DNA from: Deltaproteobacteria bacterium
Lineage (GTDB): Bacteria > Desulfobacterota > Syntrophobacteria > BM002
DNA: 6,851 bases
Direction of reading: 5' to 3'
Assembly: GCA_017861095.1 (NCBI GenBank)
Contig: JAGFXI010000133.1
Coordinates: forward strand, 1 to 6,851
Shown here: piece by piece, positions 6,603-6,851 of the stretch
Layout of the letters: each line of letters begins with the position of its first letter
Position numbering within the stretch: position 1 is the first letter of the stretch
Notes under the pieces: model-generated
What the model was told of the DNA's origin: nothing
What the model saw: only the letters and a program-made list of their open reading frames with translations
The model's database searches: none
Made by a program: the position numbers and the translations under genes

Positions 6603-6851
6603 CTATTCCGCAATCGTGACCGAGAGCCTTACCGGCTCCGGGTCGTCGGGCCAGATGACGCAGCGGAGCGCCGTGACGGACATAGCCGCACCGTCGAGGT
6701 GGATCGCCTTGCACTGTGTCCAGAACTCGTCCGGAAGTTGGCTGACGAATCCCTGGAGTCTGAAGCCGCTGAGCCAGATGCCTCTCGCAAGGAAGGTTGG
6801 TGCCAGCTCCGGGCCGAGGAGGTTGAAGAGCTTTATTCGCACCATGCCCTC
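6603..6851 (-). CDS. Small unrecognised protein, N-terminus probably off the window
   Basis: An open frame enters from the right edge and ends at TAG 6603-6605, giving 82-83 codons in view. An internal ATG at 6845 would give 80 residues starting MVRIKLFNLL, but the only purine-rich stretch before it (GAGGG) nearly touches it, so the true start may lie upstream. Codon third positions are GC-rich, as in the neighbouring genes, which supports real coding. I recognise no family. The visible part is mixed hydrophobic and charged, with Trp in GIWLSGF, EFWTQ and VIWPDD, a single Cys pair, and an ending VRLSVTIAE that looks like an edge strand. It lies 58 bases upstream of the dikinase-like gene on the same strand, so it could belong to the same transcript. 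A function cannot be given. Confidence 0.5.
   Translation of the reverse strand, partial: EGMVRIKLFNLLGPELAPTFLARGIWLSGFRLQGFVSQLPDEFWTQCKAIHLDGAAMSVTALRCVIWPDDPEPVRLSVTIAE

Overview
This is a GC-rich window from a bacterial chromosome. All three coding regions lie on the minus strand, so transcription runs from the right edge to the left. GC-rich codon choice, clear Shine-Dalgarno sites and a malic-enzyme-like gene close to proteobacterial MaeB suggest a high-GC Gram-negative bacterium. A Desulfuromonadales or other deltaproteobacterial source is plausible, but that is a low-confidence inference.

Layout in transcription order. (1) At the right edge (6851-6603) is the 3' part of a small unrecognised gene. 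(2) A 58-base gap follows, holding two small inverted repeats, one of which overlaps the ribosome binding site of the next gene. (3) A very large gene (6544-1430) encodes 1704 aa. It has about 950 N-terminal residues that I cannot assign, then a phosphohistidine swivelling domain (His1020), a long helical linker, and a C-terminal PEP-synthase-type ATP-grasp domain with its catalytic residues intact. The PEP/pyruvate TIM barrel of true PEP synthase or PPDK is absent. The domain order is that of plant alpha-glucan, water dikinase, the reverse of PEP synthase. (4) A 343-base gap has small hairpins and an 11-base direct repeat but no gene I can support. (5) A malic-enzyme-like gene (1086 to beyond base 1) is cut by the window edge. 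Its fold, NAD motif and much of its sequence match MaeB, but the catalytic Lys, at least two of three metal ligands and the malate-binding Asn residues are replaced.

The interesting signal is this pair. A multidomain dikinase keeps its ATP and phosphohistidine chemistry but has no domain for the usual acceptor, pyruvate. Beside it lies a malic-enzyme homologue that looks unable to perform malic-enzyme chemistry. Both come from families of the PEP-pyruvate-malate node, yet neither seems to do the textbook reaction. They may form an undescribed functional unit, for example a phosphotransferase with an unknown acceptor and a nucleotide-binding sensor or partner. The linkage is inference: the 343-base gap means they need not be one operon.
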